NCBI GenBank assembly: GCA_009780875.1
Contig: WQZE01000086.1
Span: forward strand, 1 to 5,487
DNA: 5,487 nucleotides
Origin: Bacillota bacterium
GTDB taxonomy: Bacteria; Bacillota; Clostridia; Christensenellales; Pumilibacteraceae
Direction: 5' to 3'
In this document: positions 1-5,453 of the stretch, in pieces
How the letters are laid out: each line of letters begins with the position of its first letter
Position numbering within the stretch: the stretch's first letter is position 1
The notes under the pieces: generated by a model
What the model was told of the DNA's origin: nothing
The model's database searches: none
Seen by the model: only the letters and a program-made list of their open reading frames with translations
Translations under genes and position numbers: made by a program

Positions 1-21
1 CTTTGCGACCAACTCTTTCAT
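1..21 (-). CDS. Start of an unidentified gene, cut by the window edge
   Basis: Reading the minus strand, an ATG at 21-19 opens a frame giving MKELVAK before the window ends. A strong Shine-Dalgarno sequence, GGAGG at 32-28, sits six bases before this ATG, which is ideal spacing. The gene begins 20 bp after the stop codon of the hypothetical gene ending at 42, so the two are probably co-transcribed from the promoter at 335-364. Seven residues are too few to assign a family. The call rests on the RBS, the start codon and the position in an all-minus-strand block; the frame cannot be tested further here. Confidence 0.6.
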
Positions 22-41
22 ACCAAGCCTCCACCTACACC

Positions 42-305
42 TTAGGACTCTATGGCGTTTTCCAATACGAGCATATCAAAATCAACGGTTTCCACAAAGT
101 CCTCTGCCCTAAATCTAGCAATGTTAAAATTGGTGAAATTGAATTTGTGGCTATAAATAACCAAAGGTGTAGGGATATCCAGCCTATCACACACGGTCAT
201 CACAAAACCACCAAACTTTCCAGAATGATAGTTGTCATCTATTTCTATGATCTCACTACGGGTTATTTTTTCCTCTTGGATTGTTTTGGCCCAAATTCTT
301 ACCAT
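42..305 (-). CDS. Small conserved hypothetical protein, 87 residues
   Basis: The product is a soluble-looking 87-residue protein with no signal peptide or membrane segment. It resembles, from memory, a family of 80-90 residue clostridial proteins of unknown function. The recognisable parts are the opening MVRIWAK, a central helix ending in CDRLDIPTP (residues 39-47) and a C-terminal acidic segment AEDFVETVDFD (67-77). No catalytic or metal-binding motif is visible, so I give no function. The ATG at 305 is well supported: GGGAGG (316-311) lies five bases upstream, and a good promoter lies a further 20 bp up. The gene ends in TAA and is followed after 20 bp by the RBS and start of another gene, so it is probably the first gene of a short operon separate from pyrR. 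Confidence 0.8.
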   Translation of the reverse strand: MVRIWAKTIQEEKITRSEIIEIDDNYHSGKFGGFVMTVCDRLDIPTPLVIYSHKFNFTNFNIARFRAEDFVETVDFDMLVLENAIES

Positions 306-334
306 AGACTCCTCCCTTGCTTACGCTTTTTTAT

Positions 335-364
335 AGTATACCACAACCACATTGATTTAGTCAA
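335..364 (-). promoter_or_regulatory. Promoter of the 87-residue hypothetical gene
   Basis: On the minus strand a -35 box TTGACT (364-359) and a -10 box TATACT (340-335) are separated by 18 bp, and the -10 is preceded by TGG (343-341), making an extended -10. Transcription would start near 328, leaving a leader of about 23 nt that contains the strong GGGAGG ribosome site. The promoter lies just past the pyrR terminator, which supports an independent transcription unit. Confidence 0.75.
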
Positions 365-386
365 ACCAACAATGCACGCATTGTGC

Positions 387-419
387 AAAAAAGACTTCAC
401 AACTCGCAAAGTCTTTTTT
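387..419 (-). terminator. Rho-independent terminator after pyrR
   Basis: An 11-bp perfect inverted repeat pairs 387-397 with 409-419 around an 11-base loop. On the minus strand the core stem is GACTT/AAGTC flanked by A and T runs, so the descending arm ends in TTTTTT (392-387). It begins 10 bp after the pyrR stop codon and precedes the promoter of the next gene. The stem is AT-rich, with few GC pairs, so it may be only moderately strong. The structure is symmetric, but nothing is encoded on the plus strand here. Confidence 0.75.
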
Positions 420-428
420 GTTGGTATC

Positions 429-962
429 CTATATTTCGTGTAGTTCTGTACAGTTTTGCCCGTCCAAAGTTTGACACTTGACTTTGATGACCTGATTTGC
501 TTTGGTGAAAATATGTGCACCCACAAATTCAGCCACAAAAGGAATCGTACGATGCCCTCTATCAATCAATACACATAGTTTTGTTTTGGCTGGCTTTCCA
601 ATCCTGTACAACGCATCCACGGCAACACGCACGGTCTCCCCTGTATACAAGACATCGTCCACAAGCACCACTGTTTTGCCCGCCAAGTCACAAGATATTT
701 CCGTGCCATTGAGCACCGGAGTCTCATTGACCTTGGACAAATCATCCCTATAAAGCGTAATATCCAATTTGCCTTGCAATACCTTGCCATAGGCTTTTTC
801 TATCACTGCCACCAAATCATTGGCAATGTTGACACCACGCCTTGCTATCCCAATGATGCACAAGTCTTTTGTGCCGTGATTGCTCTCTACAATCTCGTGA
901 GCCAATCGGTTGATTGCATACTCATAGCCTTGCTTGTCCATAATTTGTTCTACAAATTTCAT
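429..962 (-). CDS. pyrR: PyrR: pyr operon mRNA-binding attenuator / uracil phosphoribosyltransferase
   Basis: PyrR is a cytoplasmic type I phosphoribosyltransferase-fold protein. In Bacillus it binds pyr mRNA when UMP/UTP is high, causing attenuation, and it can also convert uracil and PRPP to UMP. The 177-residue length is normal. Family signatures are RLAHEIVE (19-26), LDITLYRDDLSK (66-77), the PRPP-binding loop VVLVDDVLYTGET (98-110) and DRGHR (134-138). The ATG at 962 overlaps the rluD stop in an ATGA, implying translational coupling, and AAAGGAG lies just upstream. It is the last gene of the sepF-lspA-rluD-pyrR unit, followed by a terminator. Odd points: the usual TGRT of the PRPP loop reads TGET, and several positions linked to RNA contact in B. 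subtilis differ (see findings). Family identity is secure; RNA-based regulation is inferred from the family only. Confidence 0.95.
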   Translation of the reverse strand: MKFVEQIMDKQGYEYAINRLAHEIVESNHGTKDLCIIGIARRGVNIANDLVAVIEKAYGKVLQGKLDITLYRDDLSKVNETPVLNGTEISCDLAGKTVVLVDDVLYTGETVRVAVDALYRIGKPAKTKLCVLIDRGHRTIPFVAEFVGAHIFTKANQVIKVKCQTLDGQNCTELHEI

Positions 963-1891
963 AAATTCTCCTTTTGCGTATCTGATACCTTGTTTGCTTT
1001 CAAAAACTTTTCAAAATAGTCCGGCAAGGGGGCGGTAAAAAACATATTTTTGCCTGTAATAGGGTGAGCAAATGTGATGGATTGTGCGTGCAGTAGTTGA
1101 TTTTTGCATTGTTTTTGTGAGCCATACAACACATCTCCCACAATAGGGTTGCCCAAATGCTTTGTGTGTACCCGTATCTGATGCGTGCGTCCTGTCAAAA
1201 TATCAAACTCTACAAGGGTTGACTTTTTGAGGCGTTCTAGGGCTTTGAATTTGGTGGAGGCGGGTCTGCCTCCCTCTACAATCGCCATCTTTTTGCGGTC
1301 ACTTTTGGACCGTGCGATGGGCAAATGGATGGTTCCGCTTTCTGATTGCAAAAATCCCTCTACAATGCCAATATATTTTTTCTTGACAGTGCGTTTTTCA
1401 AACTGTGTACTCAAACACAAATGAGCCTCATTGGTTTTGGCAACAAGAATGACGCCGCTCGTCTCTTTGTCCAGTCTGTGCACAATGCCCGGTCTAATCT
1501 CACCATTGATACCACTCAAATTGTCAATACAATACAACAAGGCGTTGACAAGCGTGTCATCTTGGTGCCCTGGGCTTGGATGCACCGCAAGCCCTTGCTG
1601 TTTGTTGACAACCACAAGACAATCATCTTGATACAAGATATCCAAGGGAATCTTGCTAGGCACTATACCTGTCTCAACAAGCGGCAAACTGACCTCAATC
1701 ACTTGTCCTGTTTTCAAAACAGTACCCGCCTTGGTGACCACCTTGCCATCTAGCAAAATATGCTTTTCGGTCACAAGATTTTTGACCATAGAACGAGTTT
1801 GCGAAAGCACGGTGCCCACAAACACATCCAATCGCACATTGTGTCCATCCAAATCTACTGTGATGGTCTCGTTTTCAAATTGTGTTTTCAT
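959..1891 (-). CDS. rluD: RluA/RluD-family 23S rRNA pseudouridine synthase (YlyB-like)
   Basis: This enzyme isomerises specific uridines to pseudouridine, most likely in 23S rRNA. The 310-residue protein has an N-terminal S4 RNA-binding domain (about residues 18-68, ending in LKTGQVIEVSLP) and a catalytic pseudouridine-synthase domain (about 85-295). The family active-site motif GIVHRLDKETSG (135-146) is intact, with the catalytic aspartate at D141. The later motifs LTGRTHQIRVH and GNPIVGDVLYG are also present. The ATG at 1891 lies inside the end of lspA (17-bp overlap), with only a weak AAAGAG ribosome site, so translation probably depends on coupling to lspA. The stop overlaps the pyrR start by 4 bp. 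The lspA-rluD-pyrR order is common in Bacillota. The exact target uridine cannot be read from sequence, so the rluD symbol denotes the family. Confidence 0.93.
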   Translation of the reverse strand: MKTQFENETITVDLDGHNVRLDVFVGTVLSQTRSMVKNLVTEKHILLDGKVVTKAGTVLKTGQVIEVSLPLVETGIVPSKIPLDILYQDDCLVVVNKQQGLAVHPSPGHQDDTLVNALLYCIDNLSGINGEIRPGIVHRLDKETSGVILVAKTNEAHLCLSTQFEKRTVKKKYIGIVEGFLQSESGTIHLPIARSKSDRKKMAIVEGGRPASTKFKALERLKKSTLVEFDILTGRTHQIRVHTKHLGNPIVGDVLYGSQKQCKNQLLHAQSITFAHPITGKNMFFTAPLPDYFEKFLKANKVSDTQKENL

Positions 1892-2600
1892 TGTTACTCT
1901 TTTGCTGCAAATCGTTGGTGTTCTCTATTGGGCTTGTTTGCAAATTTTCTTGCCCCTCTACTTGCACGCTTTCTTGGGCGTCCATTTGTACACTCTTTTG
2001 GGTGTCTTTGGACGCCGTCGTACTCAATCTTTGCGTATCTTTTTTGTACATAAACAAAATATAAACAATGACACCTATCACACTAGATACAAGTGCAGCA
2101 TCCGCAAAGTTGAAAATTGCAAACCCAGTACCCCCCAATATGGGTATATCCAAACCAAAATACTCCAAATAAATAAAGTCTCTCACATATCCCAAAAACA
2201 ATCTATCTACAAAATTCCCAAGTGCACCCGCAATCATCAAAGCAAGCATCACCCGCAAAAATTTTCTTCTTTTTCGGCATCCGTATAAACAAATAAAATA
2301 TAAAACCACCGCAACCAAGGTGATAACCAAAAAGAACAGCCGCACCCCATCAGCACCTATCAAGTTGCCAAGTCCAAAATCAGAACTAAACGCCGCACTG
2401 TAATTGTGTGTATAAAAAAAATATGCAAATTTGGGAACAAGCGTCACTGCTGTATTGAGTGCCATCGTATTTGCAACCATTGTCTTGGTCAACAAATCAA
2501 ACAATAACACAGCCCCCAAAACAATCAACTCTGTTTTGGCATAGGCTATATAGTCCATCACCTTGTGTACAATGGCATTGATATTTGGCTTTTTTTTCAA
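1875..2600 (-). CDS. lspA: Lipoprotein signal peptidase (signal peptidase II) with a polar C-terminal tail
   Basis: LspA is an integral membrane aspartyl protease that removes the signal peptide from diacylglyceryl-modified prolipoproteins. Four membrane segments are visible (about residues 23-42, 87-107, 113-130 and 160-184). Family motifs are FDLLTK (34-39), NYSAAFS (66-72), GNFVDR (128-133), GYVRDF (137-142) and FNFADA (163-168); conserved aspartates D132, D141 and D167 include the catalytic pair. The start is a TTG at 2600, with AAGGAA (2616-2611) ten bases upstream; the nearby ATG at 2611 is out of frame and stops at once. At 241 residues it is longer than the usual 150-170, because of an N-terminal extension of about 20 residues and a Gln/Ser/Glu-rich tail (187-241) containing short repeats. 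The Gly normally found in the NxGxAF motif is Ser68. It follows sepF by 30 bp and overlaps rluD. Confidence 0.95.
   Translation of the reverse strand: MKKKPNINAIVHKVMDYIAYAKTELIVLGAVLLFDLLTKTMVANTMALNTAVTLVPKFAYFFYTHNYSAAFSSDFGLGNLIGADGVRLFFLVITLVAVVLYFICLYGCRKRRKFLRVMLALMIAGALGNFVDRLFLGYVRDFIYLEYFGLDIPILGGTGFAIFNFADAALVSSVIGVIVYILFMYKKDTQRLSTTASKDTQKSVQMDAQESVQVEGQENLQTSPIENTNDLQQKSNNENTI
1932..2003 (-). repeat. Three tandem 8-residue repeats in the LspA tail
   Basis: Residues 200-223 of LspA read as three consecutive eight-residue units, TQKSVQMD, AQESVQVE and GQENLQTS, sharing the pattern xQ(K/E)(S/N)(V/L)Qxx. The codons differ between units, so the repeat is clearer in the protein than in the DNA. 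The tail follows the last membrane helix and is likely cytoplasmic and disordered or helical. Its role is unknown. Confidence 0.6.
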
Positions 2601-2630
2601 ATGTGTTGCATTCCTTTTTGACGAATCTAA

Positions 2631-3284
2631 CTAGTGAACAAAATCATCCTTGATGCTCGTAGAGACCGTGACGCCCATAGGACTCAGCAAATAGATATGT
2701 GTATCAGATATTTTGCACACACTGCCACCCAAAGCATAAATGGCTCCACTCATATAATCCAAAATGCGTTGTGCCACCGAGAGTTCCAACTTGTCCAAAT
2801 TGATAATTGCCGGTTCCTTCCGTTTGAGATAACTAATCAAAGCCTGTACTTCTTCCGGATTCTTGGGTTCATACACAATGACATTTTGATAATTATTGTG
2901 CACCGTTTTTTCATCTCGCTCATTGGGCAACGGCATTGCCTGCTGATAGGCAGTGTTTCCAAACACCTGATTGATATAGGACGGATTGCCATATGCCATA
3001 TTGGGATTGGGTTTTCCATAGGCATTGCCTTGTGCACTGTTTGCCAAAGGCACGCCTCCCATATACGGCGGATTGGGTGCAAAAGGCGTCCCACCTACTC
3101 CAAAAACATTTTGATTGATATGAGGAGGAATTCCTTTTTTGAGTTGCTTTGTGTTGTCAAACCTGGGCAAGTTTTGGTTGCTATGCGGTCTATACACACC
3201 ATTCTTGTCGTGCGTATCCTCATAATATTCAAGCCCCCCATTAAAATTGGAACTGCCCTTAAAAAAATTATTAAAACTTGCCAT
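2631..3284 (-). CDS. sepF: SepF cell-division protein, with a long Asn/Gly/Pro/Tyr-rich linker
   Basis: SepF binds the membrane through an N-terminal amphipathic helix and bundles FtsZ filaments at the division septum. The 217-residue product has the expected N-terminal helix (MASFNNFFKG, 1-10) and a C-terminal SepF domain (about 133-208). Recognisable stretches in that domain are VIVYEPKNPEEVQALISYLK, PAIINLDKL, QRILDYMSGAIYALGG and IYLLSPMGV. Between them, residues 50-120 form a low-complexity linker rich in N, G, P, Y and Q, which makes the protein longer than B. subtilis SepF (about 150 residues). The ATG at 3284 has a weak ribosome site but is preceded by a good promoter giving a leader of about 25 nt, and it preserves the membrane helix. 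It is the first gene of the sepF-lspA-rluD-pyrR unit; lspA follows after 30 bp. Confidence 0.95.
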   Translation of the reverse strand: MASFNNFFKGSSNFNGGLEYYEDTHDKNGVYRPHSNQNLPRFDNTKQLKKGIPPHINQNVFGVGGTPFAPNPPYMGGVPLANSAQGNAYGKPNPNMAYGNPSYINQVFGNTAYQQAMPLPNERDEKTVHNNYQNVIVYEPKNPEEVQALISYLKRKEPAIINLDKLELSVAQRILDYMSGAIYALGGSVCKISDTHIYLLSPMGVTVSTSIKDDFVH

Positions 3285-3316
3285 AGTTCAATACACCCAC
3301 ACAAAGTATTCCCTAT

Positions 3317-3345
3317 ATTATAACACAACTACGGTTTTATTGCAA
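3317..3345 (-). promoter_or_regulatory. Promoter of the sepF-lspA-rluD-pyrR operon
   Basis: On the minus strand the -10 is a consensus TATAAT (3322-3317) preceded by TGT (3325-3323), forming an extended -10. A -35-like TTGCAA (3345-3340) sits 17 bp upstream. Transcription would begin near 3310, about 25 nt before the sepF ATG. No riboswitch-like or attenuator structure fits in so short a leader. Confidence 0.75.
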
Positions 3346-3507
3346 CTGTATTTGCACATTTTTTGTGTATTCTTTGCTCCGCCCAAAACCCATACCGCCA
3401 AAAAGTACTCACCTTGCCACAAATAACGACATCTTTATTGCAACAAATCAATCTATGAAATCACCCAAGCCTTGACAAAAAACAATAAGAACCCATCTTT
3501 ATCAATT
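3346..3507. other. Intergenic stretch between the zinc-ribbon gene and the sepF promoter
   Basis: I see no gene here. An 11-bp word TTTATTGCAAC (plus strand) occurs at 3434-3444 and again at 3336-3346, where it covers the sepF -35 box; the first copy has no matching -10. Near 3477-3502 a weak AT-rich hairpin followed by a T run on the minus strand could be the end of the zinc-ribbon transcript, but its stem has a bulge and almost no GC pairs. Confidence 0.4.
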
Positions 3508-3852
3508 TTATAAATCTTCGTTTGGATTGCTTGCAGGGAGCGAGGCTCCACAGTCAATACATTTGAGACTGGTGCACGAGTTTTTTGAACCACAATAAGA
3601 GCAGTGCACAAAGGCAACTTGTGGCTGCATCGTGGGCTGCTGCGTGCCCATCGCTTGGAGCGTATGAACAAATCCATCCTGTTGCCCATTTCCCAAATCC
3701 TGTTGTTCTTGGATATCATAGGGGTGTTGTTGCCTCCATCCCCCTTGTCTCTTTTTGGAACGCATTGCAATCACACCAAAAATAACCGCAATCACCACAA
3801 AGCCACCCATTAGCCAACCCGTCAATGCAAAACCATCAATATAATAATCCAT
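3508..3852 (-). CDS. Small single-pass membrane protein with a C-terminal zinc ribbon
   Basis: I do not recognise a named family. The 114-residue product has one hydrophobic segment (about residues 9-30) followed by the basic cluster RSKKR (31-35), which suggests the C-terminus is cytoplasmic. A Gln/Gly-rich linker (36-80) leads to a four-cysteine zinc ribbon: CSYC (C84, C87) and CIDC (C98, C101), ending in the GASLP typical of short zinc-ribbon modules. The start is placed at the ATG at 3852, because AAAGGGGG lies five bases upstream; a GTG at 3885 would add eleven residues but lacks such a site. It has its own promoter about 50 bp upstream and appears monocistronic. A membrane-anchored sensor or scaffold role is possible, but nothing in the sequence proves it. 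Confidence 0.8.
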   Translation of the reverse strand: MDYYIDGFALTGWLMGGFVVIAVIFGVIAMRSKKRQGGWRQQHPYDIQEQQDLGNGQQDGFVHTLQAMGTQQPTMQPQVAFVHCSYCGSKNSCTSLKCIDCGASLPASNPNEDL

Positions 3853-3903
3853 CCTATCCCCCTTTGTAGACCGAAAAATAACCACCTAGTATGCAATCAT
3901 ACC

Positions 3904-3931
3904 ATTATATCATATTTTTCCAAAAAAGCAA
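3904..3931 (-). promoter_or_regulatory. Promoter of the zinc-ribbon membrane protein gene
   Basis: On the minus strand a consensus -10 TATAAT (3909-3904) is preceded by TGA (3912-3910), an extended -10. A weaker -35, TTGCTT (3931-3926), lies 16 bp upstream. The predicted start near 3897 gives a leader of about 45 nt before the ATG at 3852. It lies downstream of the mazF terminator, so this gene is likely a separate unit. Confidence 0.65.
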
Positions 3932-3978
3932 ACTAAATCGGGTCTTGCACATACAAAAAAGGGCAAAATGTAGCACAC

Positions 3979-4009
3979 AAAAAACTAGCGTACTCGTGTA
4001 CGCTAGTTT
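3979..4009 (-). terminator. Strong Rho-independent terminator after mazF
   Basis: A perfect 12-bp stem pairs 3982-3993 with 3998-4009 around a four-base loop; the stem contains the GC-bearing core ACTAGCGTAC. On the minus strand the second arm runs into TTTTTT (3984-3979). It starts 25 bp after the mazF stop, and ends the recX-acpS-mazF unit. Confidence 0.92.
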
Positions 4010-4034
4010 GACCGTTTGTTTTGCACATACTTGC

Positions 4035-4442
4035 TCAAATAATTTTGAGTCCAAGACTGATTTTGAGTGCGTTGTCCACTTTGGCTTGGTACTCAGGACT
4101 GATTTGTCCAATCTTTTCTCTAAGACGCCTCTTGTCAATGGTTCGCAACTGTTCTAGCAACAAAATACTATTTTTTGGCAAACCAAACATACCTTGTTTG
4201 ACCTCAATATGCGTAGGAATTTTTGCCTTGCTGAAAATACTTGTCACCGAAGCCACAATAATGGTGGGAGAATGTGCATTTCCGATATTGTTTTGGATAA
4301 CCAAAACGGGTCTTTTGCCGCCTTGTTCGCTCCCCAAAACGGGTGACAAGTCTGCATAATAAAATTCTCCCCTAAAAATATTATCCTTGGGAACAATGCC
4401 TTCTAGGCTTGGTAATTCTGTAATTTCACCTGGATTTGCCAA
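4035..4442 (-). CDS. mazF: MazF/EndoA-family mRNA endoribonuclease toxin, no antitoxin gene beside it
   Basis: MazF toxins cut mRNA at short specific sites and are normally held inactive by a partner antitoxin encoded just upstream. The family motifs are clear: RGEFYYADLSPVLGSEQGG (24-42), KRPVLVIQN (43-51), and LLLEQLRTIDKRRL (94-107) near the C-terminus. By alignment to B. subtilis EndoA, the catalytic pair is R44 and T67, both present, so an active enzyme is likely. I chose the TTG at 4442 because GGAG (4454-4451) lies eight bases upstream; an in-frame TTG at 4463 has no ribosome site. The 135-residue product still has about 19 residues before the usual MazF start. acpS ends 42 bp upstream, leaving no room for an antitoxin gene. 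A terminator follows directly. Confidence 0.9.
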   Translation of the reverse strand: MANPGEITELPSLEGIVPKDNIFRGEFYYADLSPVLGSEQGGKRPVLVIQNNIGNAHSPTIIVASVTSIFSKAKIPTHIEVKQGMFGLPKNSILLLEQLRTIDKRRLREKIGQISPEYQAKVDNALKISLGLKII

Positions 4443-4474
4443 AATAAAATCTCCTGTTGTCAAAATATACTAAA

Positions 4475-4503
4475 ATTATAAACATCAAAACACAACACAA
4501 ACA
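4475..4503 (-). promoter_or_regulatory. Possible internal promoter for mazF
   Basis: A consensus -10 TATAAT (4480-4475) lies just after the acpS stop codon. The -35 region inside the end of acpS is poor (TGTTTG at 17-bp spacing). If used, transcription would start near 4468, about 26 nt before the TTG at 4442, which fits the RBS-based start. The mazF gene may equally be read through from recX-acpS. Confidence 0.35.
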
Positions 4504-4823
4504 GCCACCGCCAAATCCTTGGTATGTGTGATGGACAAATGCAATTTTCCCTCATAGTCTTGCGTATGCTTGTTGGTGATAAAAAAAGGTTGTCCCAAAG
4601 CAGAGTGTCCAATCTCAATCTCACACAGCCTGCGAGTGATGCCCGTACCTATTGCTTTGCAAAAAGCCTCTTTGGCAGCATATAGCCCTGCCAAGGTTTC
4701 CGTTTGTTTTCCGTTTTGCAAAGAATAAGCAATCTCAGATTCGGCAAAAACACCTTGAAGAAAACTTGGTTTTTGAATGAACGCCTGTATACGCACAACA
4801 TCCACAATATCAATCCCAATCAT
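4485..4823 (-). CDS. acpS: Holo-[acyl-carrier-protein] synthase
   Basis: AcpS transfers the 4'-phosphopantetheine arm from coenzyme A to a serine of apo-acyl carrier protein, activating it for fatty acid synthesis. The 112-residue length is close to the usual 115-125. The two hallmark motifs are MIGIDIVDVVRI (1-12), with metal-ligand candidate D5, and AAKEAFCKAIGTG (49-61), with E52 as the second conserved acidic residue. The ending LHLSITHTKDLAVAVCVV is typical. The ATG at 4823 is six bp after the recX stop; its ribosome site AAGAGG (4840-4835) lies within the recX end, so coupling to recX translation is plausible. In many Bacillota acpS sits near alr and the EndoA toxin-antitoxin pair; here only the toxin follows. 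Confidence 0.95.
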   Translation of the reverse strand: MIGIDIVDVVRIQAFIQKPSFLQGVFAESEIAYSLQNGKQTETLAGLYAAKEAFCKAIGTGITRRLCEIEIGHSALGQPFFITNKHTQDYEGKLHLSITHTKDLAVAVCVVF

Positions 4824-4829
4824 ATGTCT

Positions 4830-5444
4830 TTATGCCTCTTCACGACTGTCCTCATCCAAATGGCTCAAAAAATGCTCTACCTTGGGCAAAATGTCATCAT
4901 ACTCAAACCCACGCCGAATCAAAAAGTCAATCAGTTTGCGTTTGTCACCCTTATATTTTTTTTGAATCAAATTTTGGAGCACATCCTCACTATCCAAGTC
5001 ACCCATCACCTGACCAATGATGGACTCACTCACACCTTTTTGCAAAAGCAAATGTTGGATGCGATACGCTCCAAACTTTTTTTTGTAACTCTCCACAAAA
5101 AGCGTGGCAAACTGCAAGTCGTCCACATATTTGTAGTCTTTCAGTTTTTGGAGCACAACAGCAACCACCGTTGGTAGATAGCCCTTTTTTGACAAATGCT
5201 CTTGGATTTCAAATGCAGAGTGCATCCTAAATCCCAAATAAGAAATCGCCTTGTCAAAGGCAACACTTGTCTCACTTTCCTCACAAATTTGTTCAAGCCT
5301 TTGTTGTTCTATTTCTTGCCCTATTTGCAAATTGTGACTCAAAACGGTGATGGCTTCAAGCCCACAAAAAAATCTCCCATCCAAATAAAGATTGACTCTT
5401 TTTTTGTTTTTGACTTGCATAGACAATTCGGTAATCATTGCCAT
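4830..5444 (-). CDS. recX: RecX, regulator of RecA
   Basis: RecX binds RecA filaments and limits or modulates strand exchange and the SOS response. The 204-residue protein has the N-terminal pattern ITELSMQVKNKKRVNLYLDG (4-23), then helical RecX repeats at about 62-104, 107-150 and 158-196; the second contains the typical YVDDLQFATLFVESYK. The ATG at 5444 lies only about 3 nt after the predicted transcription start and has no clear Shine-Dalgarno site. An in-frame ATG at 5438 (residue 3) would also keep the conserved ITEL start. The gene is first in recX-acpS-mazF and has a consensus promoter. No recA is in the window, so any link to it in the genome is unseen. Confidence 0.93.
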   Translation of the reverse strand: MAMITELSMQVKNKKRVNLYLDGRFFCGLEAITVLSHNLQIGQEIEQQRLEQICEESETSVAFDKAISYLGFRMHSAFEIQEHLSKKGYLPTVVAVVLQKLKDYKYVDDLQFATLFVESYKKKFGAYRIQHLLLQKGVSESIIGQVMGDLDSEDVLQNLIQKKYKGDKRKLIDFLIRRGFEYDDILPKVEHFLSHLDEDSREEA

Positions 5445-5453
5445 ATTACCAAT

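Noticed and set aside
1653..2288. Plus-strand open frame opposite lspA and rluD (211 codons)
   Set aside because: It spans two well-identified minus-strand genes and shows no family resemblance; it is an antisense shadow.
2634..3323. Long plus-strand open frame opposite sepF (229 codons)
   Set aside because: It mirrors sepF, which has clear family motifs and a promoter. The plus-strand translation is Cys/Ile/His-rich with no recognisable domain or ribosome site.
3336..3444. Repeated 11-bp word TTTATTGCAAC
   Set aside because: Two copies of an AT-rich 11-mer about 98 bp apart can arise by chance; the second lacks a -10, so it is not a tandem promoter.
3472..3500. Plus-strand TTGACA as a promoter
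   Set aside because: No acceptable -10 lies 16-18 bp downstream, and no plus-strand gene follows.
3477..3502. Terminator after the zinc-ribbon protein gene
   Set aside because: The stem (ATAAAGA with TCTTAT) has a bulge, about six mostly AT pairs and a two-base gap before the T run. It is too weak to call, although the position would suit a terminator.
3853..3885. GTG at 3885 as the start of the zinc-ribbon protein
   Set aside because: The AAAGGGGG ribosome site lies between it and the ATG at 3852, so the ATG is the better start.
4034..4049. Inverted repeat CTCAAA/TTTGAG spanning the mazF stop codon
   Set aside because: Only 6 bp of mostly AT stem within coding sequence; a much stronger terminator follows 25 bp later.
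4443..4463. TTG at 4463 as the start of mazF
   Set aside because: No Shine-Dalgarno sequence precedes it, and the GGAG that fits a start lies downstream of it, eight bases before the in-frame TTG at 4442. The predicted transcription start near 4468 would also leave only 5 nt of leader.
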